The translations under genes were made by a program, and so were the position numbers. Shown in pieces: positions 7,079 through 14,334 of a stretch of DNA of 46,969 nt (position 1 is its first letter; every line of letters starts with the position of its first letter). The stretch is from positions 1 to 46,969 of the forward strand of contig JAXMHQ010000037.1 in assembly GCA_046346665.1 (NCBI GenBank). Reading direction: 5' to 3'. This DNA is from JAXMHQ01 sp046346665. Its GTDB lineage: Bacteria; Verrucomicrobiota; Verrucomicrobiia; Limisphaerales; JAXMHQ01. A model generated the notes under the pieces. It worked only from the letters and a program-made list of their open reading frames with translations. It had not been told where the DNA came from and searched no databases.

Positions 7079-7594
7079 GTGATTCTGGATTTTGACCTCG
7101 CCTCGCTCTATGGAGTTGAAGCCCGTGCGCTAAATCAGGCTGTCAAACGCAATTCCGACCGCTTTCCGGATGATTTCATGTTTCGCCTGACACCGACCGA
7201 AGCCGAAGAGATTCGTAATCGGGGATCACAAGCTGTGACACCATCGCCAGTTACTCCGTCGAACTCATCACAAACGGTGATGAGTTCCCGAAAGCACCGG
7301 GGACATGCGTATCTTCCCTACGCCTTTACGGAACAGGGTGTCGCAATGTTATCGAGCGTTCTGCGCTCATCGCGTGCGGTCCAAGTCAACATCGCAATCA
7401 TGCGCACGTTTGTGCAATTGCGCCGGTTGATGGATTCCAATCGCGAGCTGGCGCGGCGAATTGACGTCTTGGAGCAAAAATACGACGACCAATTCCGCGT
7501 TGTGTTTGACGCCATCAAGCGTCTGATCGCCGAGGATAGAGTCCGCAAATCCAGGCCGCATCGCGAAATCGGATTTCACGCCATTCGCCAGTGA
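7079..7594 (+). CDS. ORF6N (KilA-N-like) DNA-binding domain protein, probably N-terminally truncated
   Basis: The visible 171 residues start VILDFDLASLYGVEARALNQAVKRNSDRFPDDFMF in sequence, of which the DLASLYGVEARALNQAVKRN stretch is the hallmark of ORF6N domains found in phage and accessory proteins. A helical C-terminal half (about 100-150) ends with basic residues. Homologues normally carry about 10-25 residues before this point, with a conserved IRGQKV-like strand. Here the upstream codons read WIRHEKVILD, so the strand is encoded, but no ATG, GTG or TTG exists between it and an in-frame stop at 6983. Only GTG 7079 remains, which has no usable Shine-Dalgarno spacing. This may be a decaying gene. 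It resembles acquired DNA rather than a housekeeping gene. Confidence 0.65.
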   Translation: MILDFDLASLYGVEARALNQAVKRNSDRFPDDFMFRLTPTEAEEIRNRGSQAVTPSPVTPSNSSQTVMSSRKHRGHAYLPYAFTEQGVAMLSSVLRSSRAVQVNIAIMRTFVQLRRLMDSNRELARRIDVLEQKYDDQFRVVFDAIKRLIAEDRVRKSRPHREIGFHAIRQ

Positions 7595-7654
7595 TTCAAA
7601 AGACAGACTATTTGTGAACCGCATCTATCAAGGGCGCGTCAGCTTGGCGATTGG

Positions 7655-8194
7655 CTATTCGCGGCCCGGCGGGCCTTGCGCCAGCCGGGCCGCGAGCCAG
7701 AGCCAGTCGGCGAGGCGGTTGAGGTAGATGAGGACTTCCTGGTTGCGGAGCTGGCCGTCGTCGAGCAGGGCGGACACGCGGCGTTCGGCGCGGCGGCAGA
7801 CGGTCCGGGCGAGATCGAGTGCGGCGGCGCCGGGCGTGGCGCCGGGCGTGGCCCAGCCCTGGATCACCTTGGCGGAGGATTCCATTTCAAACACCTGCTG
7901 CTCCAGGCGCCGGCCCATCTCGGGCGTCACCAGCGCGTAGCCGTCCTTCACATACCGTTCCAAATCCTCGGCTGCGACCGCCAGTTCCCCCATGAGCGTG
8001 ACGAGTTCCTTCTGGATGAACAGCAGGTTTTCGCGCAGGCCCGGGTCGGCCGCGGCCGCGCGCGCGACGCCGAGCGACGCGTTCAATTCGTCCACCACGC
8101 CGTAGGCTTCGACGCGCGCGTGGGATTTCAACACGCGCCGGCCGTACATCAACGCCGTGGTGCCCTTGTCGCCGGTCCTGGTCACAATGCTCAT
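7655..8194 (-). CDS. Cob(I)alamin adenosyltransferase, PduO type
   Basis: Transfers the adenosyl group of ATP to cob(I)alamin to make adenosylcobalamin. The 179-residue protein shows the family's signatures: TRTGDKGTT at the N terminus (ATP triphosphate loop), the VDELNASLG motif, the helical RTVCRRAERRV segment that contributes the ATP-binding arginines, and YLNRLADWLWLAAR near the C terminus. I used the ATG at 8194, giving MSIVTRTGDKGTT; a longer frame reads into the upstream inverted repeat. No propanediol, ethanolamine or other B12-dependent gene is adjacent, so it is probably a general corrinoid adenosyltransferase serving salvage. Confidence 0.92.
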   Translation of the reverse strand: MSIVTRTGDKGTTALMYGRRVLKSHARVEAYGVVDELNASLGVARAAAADPGLRENLLFIQKELVTLMGELAVAAEDLERYVKDGYALVTPEMGRRLEQQVFEMESSAKVIQGWATPGATPGAAALDLARTVCRRAERRVSALLDDGQLRNQEVLIYLNRLADWLWLAARLAQGPPGRE

Positions 8195-8245
8195 GCGCGC
8201 AGGGTGAATGCGGGGCGGAATGAGTTCAAGGAGAAGTTCCGGGGA

Positions 8246-8345
8246 AACTGGAGTGGTGGAGTGATGGAGTTCTAGAGTAATGGAAAATGAACTCGCGACT
8301 ATTCCCTTCAGCACTCCAGAATTCCAATACTCCATCACTCCAGTT
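8246..8345. repeat. Imperfect inverted repeat built of TGGAGT-type words
   Basis: Left arm at 8246-8283 (AACTGGAGTGGTGGAGTGAT onward) and right arm at 8312-8345, whose complement reads AACTGGAGTGATGGAGTATT onward. The arms are about 35 bp with several mismatches and a spacer of about 28 bp. It lies between two minus-strand genes and could fold as a long hairpin downstream of the amidase gene. Confidence 0.7.
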
Positions 8346-8351
8346 CAATCA

Positions 8352-8374
8352 AGGGCTCGACGGAGTCTCGCCCC
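8352..8374 (+). repeat. Extragenic repeat family A, copy 1
   Basis: AGGGCTCGACGGAGTCTCGC followed by CCC. Three further copies lie at 21243, 23414 and, inverted, 24143. It contains the imperfect palindrome GGGCTCGACGGAGTCTCGCCC. Confidence 0.85.
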
Positions 8375-8381
8375 TCCTGCA

Positions 8382-9383
8382 TCAGCCTTTCACGGCTTTC
8401 TTGTAGGCGAGGATTCCGTCGACGATGGCTTTGGCCATTTGTTTGCGGTAGGAGGGATCGAAAATTTTCCGGCCTTCGGCGGGATTGGACATGAATCCGC
8501 CTTCGATGAGGATGGCGGGCATGGTGGCTTCGCGGAGGACCTGGAAGCGGGCGCGGTGGACGCCGCGATCCTCGACGGGCAGCTGGCGGATGAGGGATCG
8601 CTGCATTTGCCAGGCGAGCAGCATGTTTTTTTCGTCGTTGCGGTTCCCCGCGCACCACCGGGTGTCGCCGTCGCCGCCGGCGTTGGTGGAGAAGGCGCCG
8701 GCGGGGGTCATGCAATAGACCTCGACGCCGCGCACTTCGTTGTGCTGCGGGGCGGAATTGAAATGCAGGCTGACAAACAAATCCGCGTTGTGTTCGCGGG
8801 CGATTTCGGGCCGCAATCCGAGTTTCAACGAGCTGTCGGAACCGCGGGTGAGAACGACGCGGAACCCGAGCTTGTTGAGCTGGTCGCGCACCTCCTGGGC
8901 GAGCAGCAGGGTGTATTTTTTCTCGTCCCTGGATCCGACCTGGAATCCGGGATCGCTGCCGCCGTGGCCCGGATCGATGCAGATGGTGCGGATTTTGAGT
9001 CCGCCGGGGTTGGAGGGCGGCGAGAGGACGGGGCCGATGGTGTTTTCGAGGTCGGACTGGGTGATAAAGACGCGGTTGTTTTCGATGAGGAGCGGGAAGG
9101 CGAGCTTGACGGCGACGCCGTTCAGGATGGCATTTCGGGAATCCTGGCGGGGATCGGTGTTGAACTCGAGGTGGGCGACGCGGTTGCTGAGTTCGAGGGT
9201 TTTGTCCGAGTCCCAGTGGTGGATGGTGAATTCGTTGGCGCGCGCCCAGTCGGTGAGGCGGACGTATTGGCTCCCCGTGCGGGAGGAGGAACTGTCGGAA
9301 CCGCGCGTGGAGGCGGCGGCATCGGACCCCGGCGGCGCCGCCAGGGCGGCGAGCAGCGGCAAAATCCGGACGACACTTCTCAT
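8382..9383 (-). CDS. N-acetylmuramoyl-L-alanine amidase (Amidase_3), exported
   Basis: Zinc amidase that cleaves the bond between N-acetylmuramic acid and the stem peptide, probably in the periplasm for daughter-cell separation or wall turnover. The 333-residue protein has a signal peptide (MRSVVRILPLLAALAAPP), an N-terminal region of about 120 residues ending LLIENNRVFI that resembles the copper-amine-oxidase-N/stalk-like segment found in related proteins, and the Amidase_3 domain: CIDPGHGGSDPG (zinc His), LVLTRGSD-like segment, SLHFNSAP (second zinc His) and ILIEGGFMSN (catalytic Glu). I chose ATG 9383; ATG 9401 is equally possible and gives the same signal peptide with six more residues. 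Confidence 0.9.
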   Translation of the reverse strand: MRSVVRILPLLAALAAPPGSDAAASTRGSDSSSSRTGSQYVRLTDWARANEFTIHHWDSDKTLELSNRVAHLEFNTDPRQDSRNAILNGVAVKLAFPLLIENNRVFITQSDLENTIGPVLSPPSNPGGLKIRTICIDPGHGGSDPGFQVGSRDEKKYTLLLAQEVRDQLNKLGFRVVLTRGSDSSLKLGLRPEIAREHNADLFVSLHFNSAPQHNEVRGVEVYCMTPAGAFSTNAGGDGDTRWCAGNRNDEKNMLLAWQMQRSLIRQLPVEDRGVHRARFQVLREATMPAILIEGGFMSNPAEGRKIFDPSYRKQMAKAIVDGILAYKKAVKG

Positions 9384-9439
9384 GGAGCGCGCAATCTGCA
9401 TCCGGGTGCGGATGAACTCAAGCACAATGCCGTTTTGGA

Positions 9440-9468
9440 TTGCCTTGCGCTTATCGTTTTCATAATTT
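9440..9468 (+). promoter_or_regulatory. Candidate promoter of gltA
   Basis: TTGCCT (9440-9445), 17-bp spacer, TAATTT (9463-9468), in an AT-rich patch. Transcription would start near 9475, about 30 nt before the gltA start codon. It lies in the spacer between divergent amidase and gltA genes. Confidence 0.45.
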
Positions 9469-9506
9469 CCGCAAGCAAACATTTCCAGAGCAGCGGCCAT
9501 TGAATT

Positions 9507-10793
9507 ATGTCGAACACAGCGGAGTTAAAACTGGACGGGAAGACGTTCACGCTTCCCATTGTTGAAGGATCTGAGAAGGAGCGCGGGGTGGATATTTCCA
9601 CGCTGCGGAACCAGACCGGGCACATCACCCTGGACGACGGCTACGGGAACACGGGGTCGTGCCGGAGCGCGGTGACGTTCATTGACGGCGAGCAGGGCAT
9701 ATTGCGCTATCGCGGCATCCCGATCGAGGAGCTGGCGGAGCGGTCGACGTTCATCGAGGTGGCCTACCTGTTGATCTGGGGCAAGCTTCCGACGAGCTCC
9801 GAGCTGCGGCGGTTTTCGAGCCTGCTGACCGAGCACGAGCTGCTGCACGAGGACATGAAGTTCCATTTCGAGGGTTTCCCGCCGAACGCGCACCCGATGG
9901 CGATCCTGTCCTCGATGATCAACGCGGTGAGCTGCTTTTACCCGGAGCTCCTGACGTCGGAGGTGGGCAAACATTTCGAGGTGGAAGTGGGCCGGCTGCT
10001 GTCGCAGGTGCGCACGATCGCGGCGTTCGCCTACCGGAAATCGCGCGGGCTGCCGATCGTGTATCCGAAGCCGGACTACAAGTACACGGCGAATTTTCTG
10101 CACATGATGTTTTCGCTGCCGGGGCTGGATTACGAATTGAAGCCCGAGGCGGTGAAGGCGCTGGACCTGATTTTCCTGCTGCACGCGGACCACGAGCAGA
10201 ATTGTTCGACGTCGACGGTTCGAATGGTGGCGTCGAGCAAGGCGAACCTGTTTGCGAGCACGGCGGCGGGCGTGTGCGCGCTCTGGGGCCCGCTTCATGG
10301 CGGCGCCAACCAGGCGGTGCTGGAGATGCTGGAAGACATCCACCGCTCGGGCGATGACGGGTCGAAATTCATCACCGCGGCGAAGGACAAGGCGAGCGGC
10401 AAGAAGCTGATGGGCTTCGGACACCGGGTGTACAAGAATTACGATCCGCGGGCGAAGATCATCAAGAAAGCGTGCGATGAGGTGCTGGAGAAACTGCACG
10501 TCAACGACCCGCTGCTGGACATCGCGAAGCGGCTGGAGGAAGCGGCGCTGAAGGAGCCGTATTTCGTCGAGCGCAAGCTGTATCCGAACGTCGATTTCTA
10601 CAGCGGCATCATCATGCGCGCGCTCAAAATCCCGCTGGAAATGTTCACGGTGATTTTCGCGATCGGGCGCATGCCGGGCTGGATTGCGAATTACAAGGAA
10701 GTGATGGAGGAGCCGACGCGGATTTACCGGCCGCGCCAGATTTACACCGGTCCCACGCTGAACCATTACGTTCCGATCAAGGAACGGCAGTAA
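9507..10793 (+). CDS. gltA: Citrate synthase
   Basis: Condenses acetyl-CoA with oxaloacetate, the entry step of the TCA cycle, in the cytoplasm. The 428-residue protein is of the long type-II bacterial class with an N-terminal beta domain (about 1-55). The catalytic landmarks are present: LLHADHEQNCSTSTVR around residue 230, GPLHGGANQAVLEML around 262 with the first catalytic His, GFGHRVYKNYDPRA around 312 with the second, and PNVDFYSGIIM around 360 with the catalytic Asp. It heads a same-strand block with sucC, a VOC gene and sucD, so three TCA-cycle functions are grouped. The start MSNTAELKLDGKTFTLP matches the family. Confidence 0.96.
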   Translation: MSNTAELKLDGKTFTLPIVEGSEKERGVDISTLRNQTGHITLDDGYGNTGSCRSAVTFIDGEQGILRYRGIPIEELAERSTFIEVAYLLIWGKLPTSSELRRFSSLLTEHELLHEDMKFHFEGFPPNAHPMAILSSMINAVSCFYPELLTSEVGKHFEVEVGRLLSQVRTIAAFAYRKSRGLPIVYPKPDYKYTANFLHMMFSLPGLDYELKPEAVKALDLIFLLHADHEQNCSTSTVRMVASSKANLFASTAAGVCALWGPLHGGANQAVLEMLEDIHRSGDDGSKFITAAKDKASGKKLMGFGHRVYKNYDPRAKIIKKACDEVLEKLHVNDPLLDIAKRLEEAALKEPYFVERKLYPNVDFYSGIIMRALKIPLEMFTVIFAIGRMPGWIANYKEVMEEPTRIYRPRQIYTGPTLNHYVPIKERQ

Positions 10794-10859
10794 GCCGCGT
10801 TTCCGGCGCGGAGGCGGGGCCGGCGGGCGGCCGCGGGCTGCGTGCCGGGCGGATCCGAC

Positions 10860-12068
10860 ATGAACATTCACGAATACCAGGCGCGGCAGTTGCTCGCGCG
10901 GAACGGGGTGGCGCTGCCGCCGGGCGACGTGGTGGAAACCGCCGAAGCCGCCGGGAAACTAGCCGCGAAACTGTTCGCCGACGGCGCGCGCGTCGTCGTG
11001 GTCAAATCCCAGATCCACTCCGGCGGCCGCGGCAAGGGCACGTTCAAGAGCGGGTTCAAGGGAGGCGTCAAGCTCTGCAAGACCGCCGCCGAAGCCGAGC
11101 AGATGGCGGCGGCGATGCTGGGCCAGGTCCTCGTCACGAAGCAGACCGGCGCGGAAGGCAAACTCGTCAGCAAACTGCTGGTGGCGCTTGCGCCGGACAT
11201 CCGGAAGGAACTTTACCTGGCGGTGCTGCTGGACCGCGCGGCGTCCCGGCCCGTGATCATGGCGAGCACGGAAGGCGGCATGGACATCGAGGAAGTCGCG
11301 GCGAAGACGCCGGAAAAGATTTTGAAGGAGTGGGTGGATCCGGCCGTGGGGTTGATGCCCTACCAGGCGCGCAAGATTGCCTCCGCGCTCGGGCTCGGCG
11401 GCGAACTGATGGGCCCGGCGGCGAAACTCATCGCGGGCGTTTACCGCGCCTGGTGGGAATGCGACGCCTCGCTGGTCGAGATCAATCCACTGTGCATCGT
11501 GGCGGCCCCGGATGGGAAGCCCGGCTTGATGGCGGTGGACGCGAAGGTGGGGCTCGATGACAACGCGCTGTTCCGGCACGCGGACATCGAGGCCATGCGC
11601 GACGTGGCGGAGGAATCGCCGCTGGAAACCGAGGCGAGCCGTTACAGCCTGAATTACATCAAGCTCGACGGCAACATCGCCTGCCTGGTCAACGGAGCGG
11701 GCCTGGCGATGGCGACGATGGACATCATCCAGCATTACCGCGGCATGCCGGCCAATTTCCTGGACGTGGGCGGCGGCGCCAGCGCGGAACAGGTCACGGC
11801 CGCGTTCAAAATCATCCTCAAAGATCCCAACGTGAAAGGGATCCTGGTCAACATTTTCGGCGGGATCATGGATTGCAACGTGATTGCGACCGGCATTGTG
11901 GCGGCGGCGCGCGACACCGGGCTGAAGCTGCCGCTCGTGGTCCGGCTCGAAGGCAACAACGTCGCCGCCGGGCGCAAGACGCTCGCGGAATCCGGGCTGC
12001 GCCTGATCACGGCGGATTCGATGGCGGACGGCGCGGAGAAGGTCGTGCAGGCGGTCCAGGGCAATTGA
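10860..12068 (+). CDS. sucC: Succinyl-CoA synthetase (ADP-forming) beta subunit
   Basis: Beta subunit of the enzyme that converts succinyl-CoA to succinate with substrate-level phosphorylation of ADP or GDP. The 402-residue protein has the N terminus MNIHEYQARQLLARNGV, the ATP-grasp domain with VVVKSQIHSGGRGKGTFKSG in its first part, the ALVEINPL-like CDASLVEINPLCIV motif (about 200), and the CoA-ligase domain containing NGAGLAMATMD and NFLDVGGGAS (about 280-305) and LVNIFGGIMDC. ATG 10860 gives the canonical N terminus, and a GTG 18 bp upstream is less likely. The gene follows gltA by 66 bp. Confidence 0.96.
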   Translation: MNIHEYQARQLLARNGVALPPGDVVETAEAAGKLAAKLFADGARVVVVKSQIHSGGRGKGTFKSGFKGGVKLCKTAAEAEQMAAAMLGQVLVTKQTGAEGKLVSKLLVALAPDIRKELYLAVLLDRAASRPVIMASTEGGMDIEEVAAKTPEKILKEWVDPAVGLMPYQARKIASALGLGGELMGPAAKLIAGVYRAWWECDASLVEINPLCIVAAPDGKPGLMAVDAKVGLDDNALFRHADIEAMRDVAEESPLETEASRYSLNYIKLDGNIACLVNGAGLAMATMDIIQHYRGMPANFLDVGGGASAEQVTAAFKIILKDPNVKGILVNIFGGIMDCNVIATGIVAAARDTGLKLPLVVRLEGNNVAAGRKTLAESGLRLITADSMADGAEKVVQAVQGN

Positions 12069-12075
12069 GGTGTCC

Positions 12076-12450
12076 ATGATCAAGATCACCGAACTGGCGT
12101 TTACCTGTTACCCGGTCACCGACATGGCCCGGGCGCGGGCGTTTTACGAAGGCGTGCTGGGATTGAGCCCCAGCCATACCGTGGGCGAAGCCGGCGGCAT
12201 GCAATGGACCGAATACAACATCGGCGCCGGCACCCTGTCGCTCGGCTGCGGCGCGCCCGACTGGCACCCGCGCGCGGACGGCTGTTCCGCGGGGCTCGAG
12301 GTGGAGGATTTTGAGGCGGCGATTTCGCAGTTGAAATCGAAGGGGGTCCGGTTCCGGATGGAGCCGTTCGCCACGCCGGTGTGCCGCATGGCGCTGGTAT
12401 CCGACCCCGACGGCAACACGATCTGCATTCACAAACGGAATTCCGGTTAA
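12076..12450 (+). CDS. VOC-superfamily protein between sucC and sucD
   Basis: A 124-residue single vicinal-oxygen-chelate (glyoxalase/bleomycin-resistance-like) domain: the first beta-alpha-beta half is TELAFTCYPVTDMARARAFYEGVLGL, and the second contains GLEVEDFEAAISQLKSKGV and ends ALVSDPDGNTICIH. VOC enzymes bind a metal through His/Glu/Gln residues. The usual N-terminal metal His is replaced by Thr or Cys here (LAFTCYP), while the C-terminal strand keeps no obvious Glu in DPDGNTICIH. It may thus be a non-metal or atypical member. A GAGG motif about 6 nt before ATG 12076 sets the start. Spacing is 7 bp from sucC and 6 bp to sucD, so it is cotranscribed with the synthetase. Substrate unknown. 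Confidence 0.88.
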   Translation: MIKITELAFTCYPVTDMARARAFYEGVLGLSPSHTVGEAGGMQWTEYNIGAGTLSLGCGAPDWHPRADGCSAGLEVEDFEAAISQLKSKGVRFRMEPFATPVCRMALVSDPDGNTICIHKRNSG

Positions 12451-12456
12451 ACGCGC

Positions 12457-13347
12457 ATGTCCATTCTCGTCACTCCACAAACCAAGGTGCTCGTGCAGGG
12501 CATCACCGGCGGATTCGGCGCGCGCCACGCGCAATTGTCGATGGCCTACGGCACGCAGATTGTGGCCGGCGTGACGCCGGGCAAGGGCGGTCAGAAATTC
12601 GAGGGCAAGGTGCCGATCTTCGACACGGTGGCGGAGGCGGCGCGGGAGACGGGCGCGACGGCTTCGGCGATTTTTGTGCCGCCGGCGTTTGCGGCGGATG
12701 CGATTCTCGAGGCGGTGGACGCCGGCCTGGACCTCGCGGTGTGTATCACGGAAGGCATCCCGGTGAACGACATGGTGCGCGTGAAGCGGGCGATGGAAGG
12801 GAAGAAAACCCGGTTGATCGGACCGAATTGCCCCGGCCTGGTGACGCCCGGCGAAGGGAAGGATTCACACGGCGGCTGCCGCATCGGCATCGCGCCGGGT
12901 TACATTCACAAGAAAGGCCACATCGGGGTGGTGTCGCGCAGCGGCACGCTGACCTATGAAGCCGTGTGGCAGCTCACCTGCCGCGGCGTCGGCCAGTCCA
13001 CCTGCGTCGGCATCGGCGGCGATCCCGTCAACGGCACGTCGCATCTCGACGTCGTCCGGATGTTCAACGAGGATCCGGACACACATGGAATCATTTTGAT
13101 CGGTGAAATCGGCGGATCCGCCGAGGAGGAGGCGGCGGAGTGGATCAAGGCGAATTGCAAAAAGCCGGTGGCGGGATTTATTGCGGGGGCGACGGCGCCC
13201 CCGGGACGGCGGATGGGCCATGCGGGGGCGATCGTGAGCGGCGGGAAAGGGACGGCGGCGGCGAAGATCGAGGCCTTCCGCAAAGCGGGCATCGGCGTGG
13301 CCGCGACGCCGTCGGTCATGGCTGAGACGCTGCTCGCGATGATGTGA
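12457..13347 (+). CDS. sucD: Succinyl-CoA synthetase (ADP-forming) alpha subunit
   Basis: Alpha subunit, which carries the phosphohistidine and the CoA-binding domain. The 296-residue protein begins MSILVTPQTKVLVQGITGGF (Rossmann-like CoA-binding fold), has CITEGIPVNDM (about 105) and LIGPNCPGLVTPGE (about 125-138), and ends with the ligase domain containing FIAGATAPPGRRMGHAGAI (about 240-258), where His in MGHAGAI is the phosphorylated residue. It follows the VOC gene by 6 bp. Repeat family B begins 11 bp after the stop and may act as a hairpin 3' end. Confidence 0.96.
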   Translation: MSILVTPQTKVLVQGITGGFGARHAQLSMAYGTQIVAGVTPGKGGQKFEGKVPIFDTVAEAARETGATASAIFVPPAFAADAILEAVDAGLDLAVCITEGIPVNDMVRVKRAMEGKKTRLIGPNCPGLVTPGEGKDSHGGCRIGIAPGYIHKKGHIGVVSRSGTLTYEAVWQLTCRGVGQSTCVGIGGDPVNGTSHLDVVRMFNEDPDTHGIILIGEIGGSAEEEAAEWIKANCKKPVAGFIAGATAPPGRRMGHAGAIVSGGKGTAAAKIEAFRKAGIGVAATPSVMAETLLAMM

Positions 13348-13357
13348 GGAGCGCGCA

Positions 13358-13405
13358 GGTAGGGCCGCGCTCCGCGCGGCCGGCGCCACAAAGTGGCGCC
13401 CTGCC
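13358..13405. repeat. Extragenic repeat family B, copy 2
   Basis: Two adjacent palindromes, GGCCGCGCTCCGCGCGGCC and GGCGCCACAAAGTGGCGCC, flanked by GGTAG and CTGCC. It matches the copy at 4797-4845 with a few differences that mostly keep the pairing or fall in the loops. Located just after sucD. Confidence 0.85.
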
Positions 13406-13464
13406 AATCCCCGGTTTCTCTGGAAAACGGGTTCCTTTCCGGGCACTCTTCCGGGCAACGGGTC

Positions 13465-14328
13465 ATGAACCTGATTGATTTCATCCTGAACCTCGCGGGT
13501 CTGCTGCTGTGGTTCAACTGGCGTTCGGTTTCGATGGACCCGCTTGCGCGGGCGACTCCGGCAACGCTGGTGGGCACGGTCCGCCGGGCACAGCCTTCTC
13601 GGATCAAGCGCTGGCATCTGCTGGCGTTTCTTGGCGGATTGATCCTCGTGCGGGCGTTTTTTTACGGCCAGCTCGGGCCGTCGGTGAACTGGACGCCGAA
13701 ACTGGACCTGTCGCTCGCCGTGCTGGCGTTCCCGCTGAGCCATCGCGGCGGGATGTTTTTTCTGTCCGCCCTGCTCTTCTCGCTGCTCAGCTTTCTCCGG
13801 CTTCTGGCGATTGTCTATTTCTGGATGCTGATCCTGGAGGTGATCAACAGCCGCGCGACGAGGCCGGACCCAATTCAAAAACTCATCTCGCAGCAGCTCG
13901 GGCGGGTGGCGCGCTGGCCGTCGTCGGCCCAGCTCGTTCTGCCCGTGGGCGCGCTCGCGCTGGCCTGGGTCGCGCTGCACCCGCTGCTGGTCGCCACCGG
14001 CGCCGCCAACGTGGTCCGATCCAACCTGCTGTTCGCCGGCCAATCGCTGCTGGTGGGCCTGAGCATTTTTCTGAGCCTGAAATTCCTGCTCCCCGCAATC
14101 CTGTTCGCGCATCTCGTCGCGAGTTACGTGTATCTCGGCAACAACCCGCTCTGGGATTTCATCTCAACCACCGCGCGCCACCTGCTGGGCCCGCTGCCGT
14201 TGAGGTTCGGAAAGGTGGACCTTTCACCGGTGGTGGGGATTGTGCTGGCGCTGCTGCTGTTGCACGCCCTGCCGGGCTGGCTGGTCTCATGGCTGAGCCG
14301 CACGCACCCGGAAATTCTCCCGCAATGA
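13465..14328 (+). CDS. YggT-family integral membrane protein
   Basis: A 287-residue polytopic membrane protein with about six hydrophobic helices. It begins MNLIDFILNLAGLLLWFNWR, a typical YggT helix. The second half repeats the theme, with SNLLFAGQSLLVGLSIFLSL and then YVYLGNNPLWDFISTTARHL, which carries the family's NPLWxFI-type motif. The protein is about three times the length of E. coli half-YggT units and appears to have two YGGT-like modules joined by a cytoplasmic loop (about 130-165). Function of the family is unclear; links to osmotic tolerance and division have been suggested. ATG 13465 was chosen because the longer frame reads from the upstream repeat. It converges with the next gene, with 6 bp between stops. 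Confidence 0.75.
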   Translation: MNLIDFILNLAGLLLWFNWRSVSMDPLARATPATLVGTVRRAQPSRIKRWHLLAFLGGLILVRAFFYGQLGPSVNWTPKLDLSLAVLAFPLSHRGGMFFLSALLFSLLSFLRLLAIVYFWMLILEVINSRATRPDPIQKLISQQLGRVARWPSSAQLVLPVGALALAWVALHPLLVATGAANVVRSNLLFAGQSLLVGLSIFLSLKFLLPAILFAHLVASYVYLGNNPLWDFISTTARHLLGPLPLRFGKVDLSPVVGIVLALLLLHALPGWLVSWLSRTHPEILPQ

Positions 14329-14334
14329 CGGGCT

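Noticed and set aside
6972..7082. Separate 36-codon gene upstream of the ORF6N frame
   Set aside because: No Shine-Dalgarno motif, no conserved features, and it ends inside the next frame; more likely non-coding or decayed DNA.
7655..8194. Part of a propanediol or ethanolamine utilisation locus
   Set aside because: No shell protein, diol dehydratase or related gene occurs in the window; the adenosyltransferase stands alone.
12076..12450. Methylmalonyl-CoA epimerase
   Set aside because: Its position near succinyl-CoA genes is suggestive, but the sequence lacks the expected metal ligands and no mutase gene is present.
12865..14112. Minus-strand open frame spanning sucD and the YggT-like gene
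   Set aside because: It crosses two real genes on the other strand and is rich in Arg, Gln and His, typical of a shadow.
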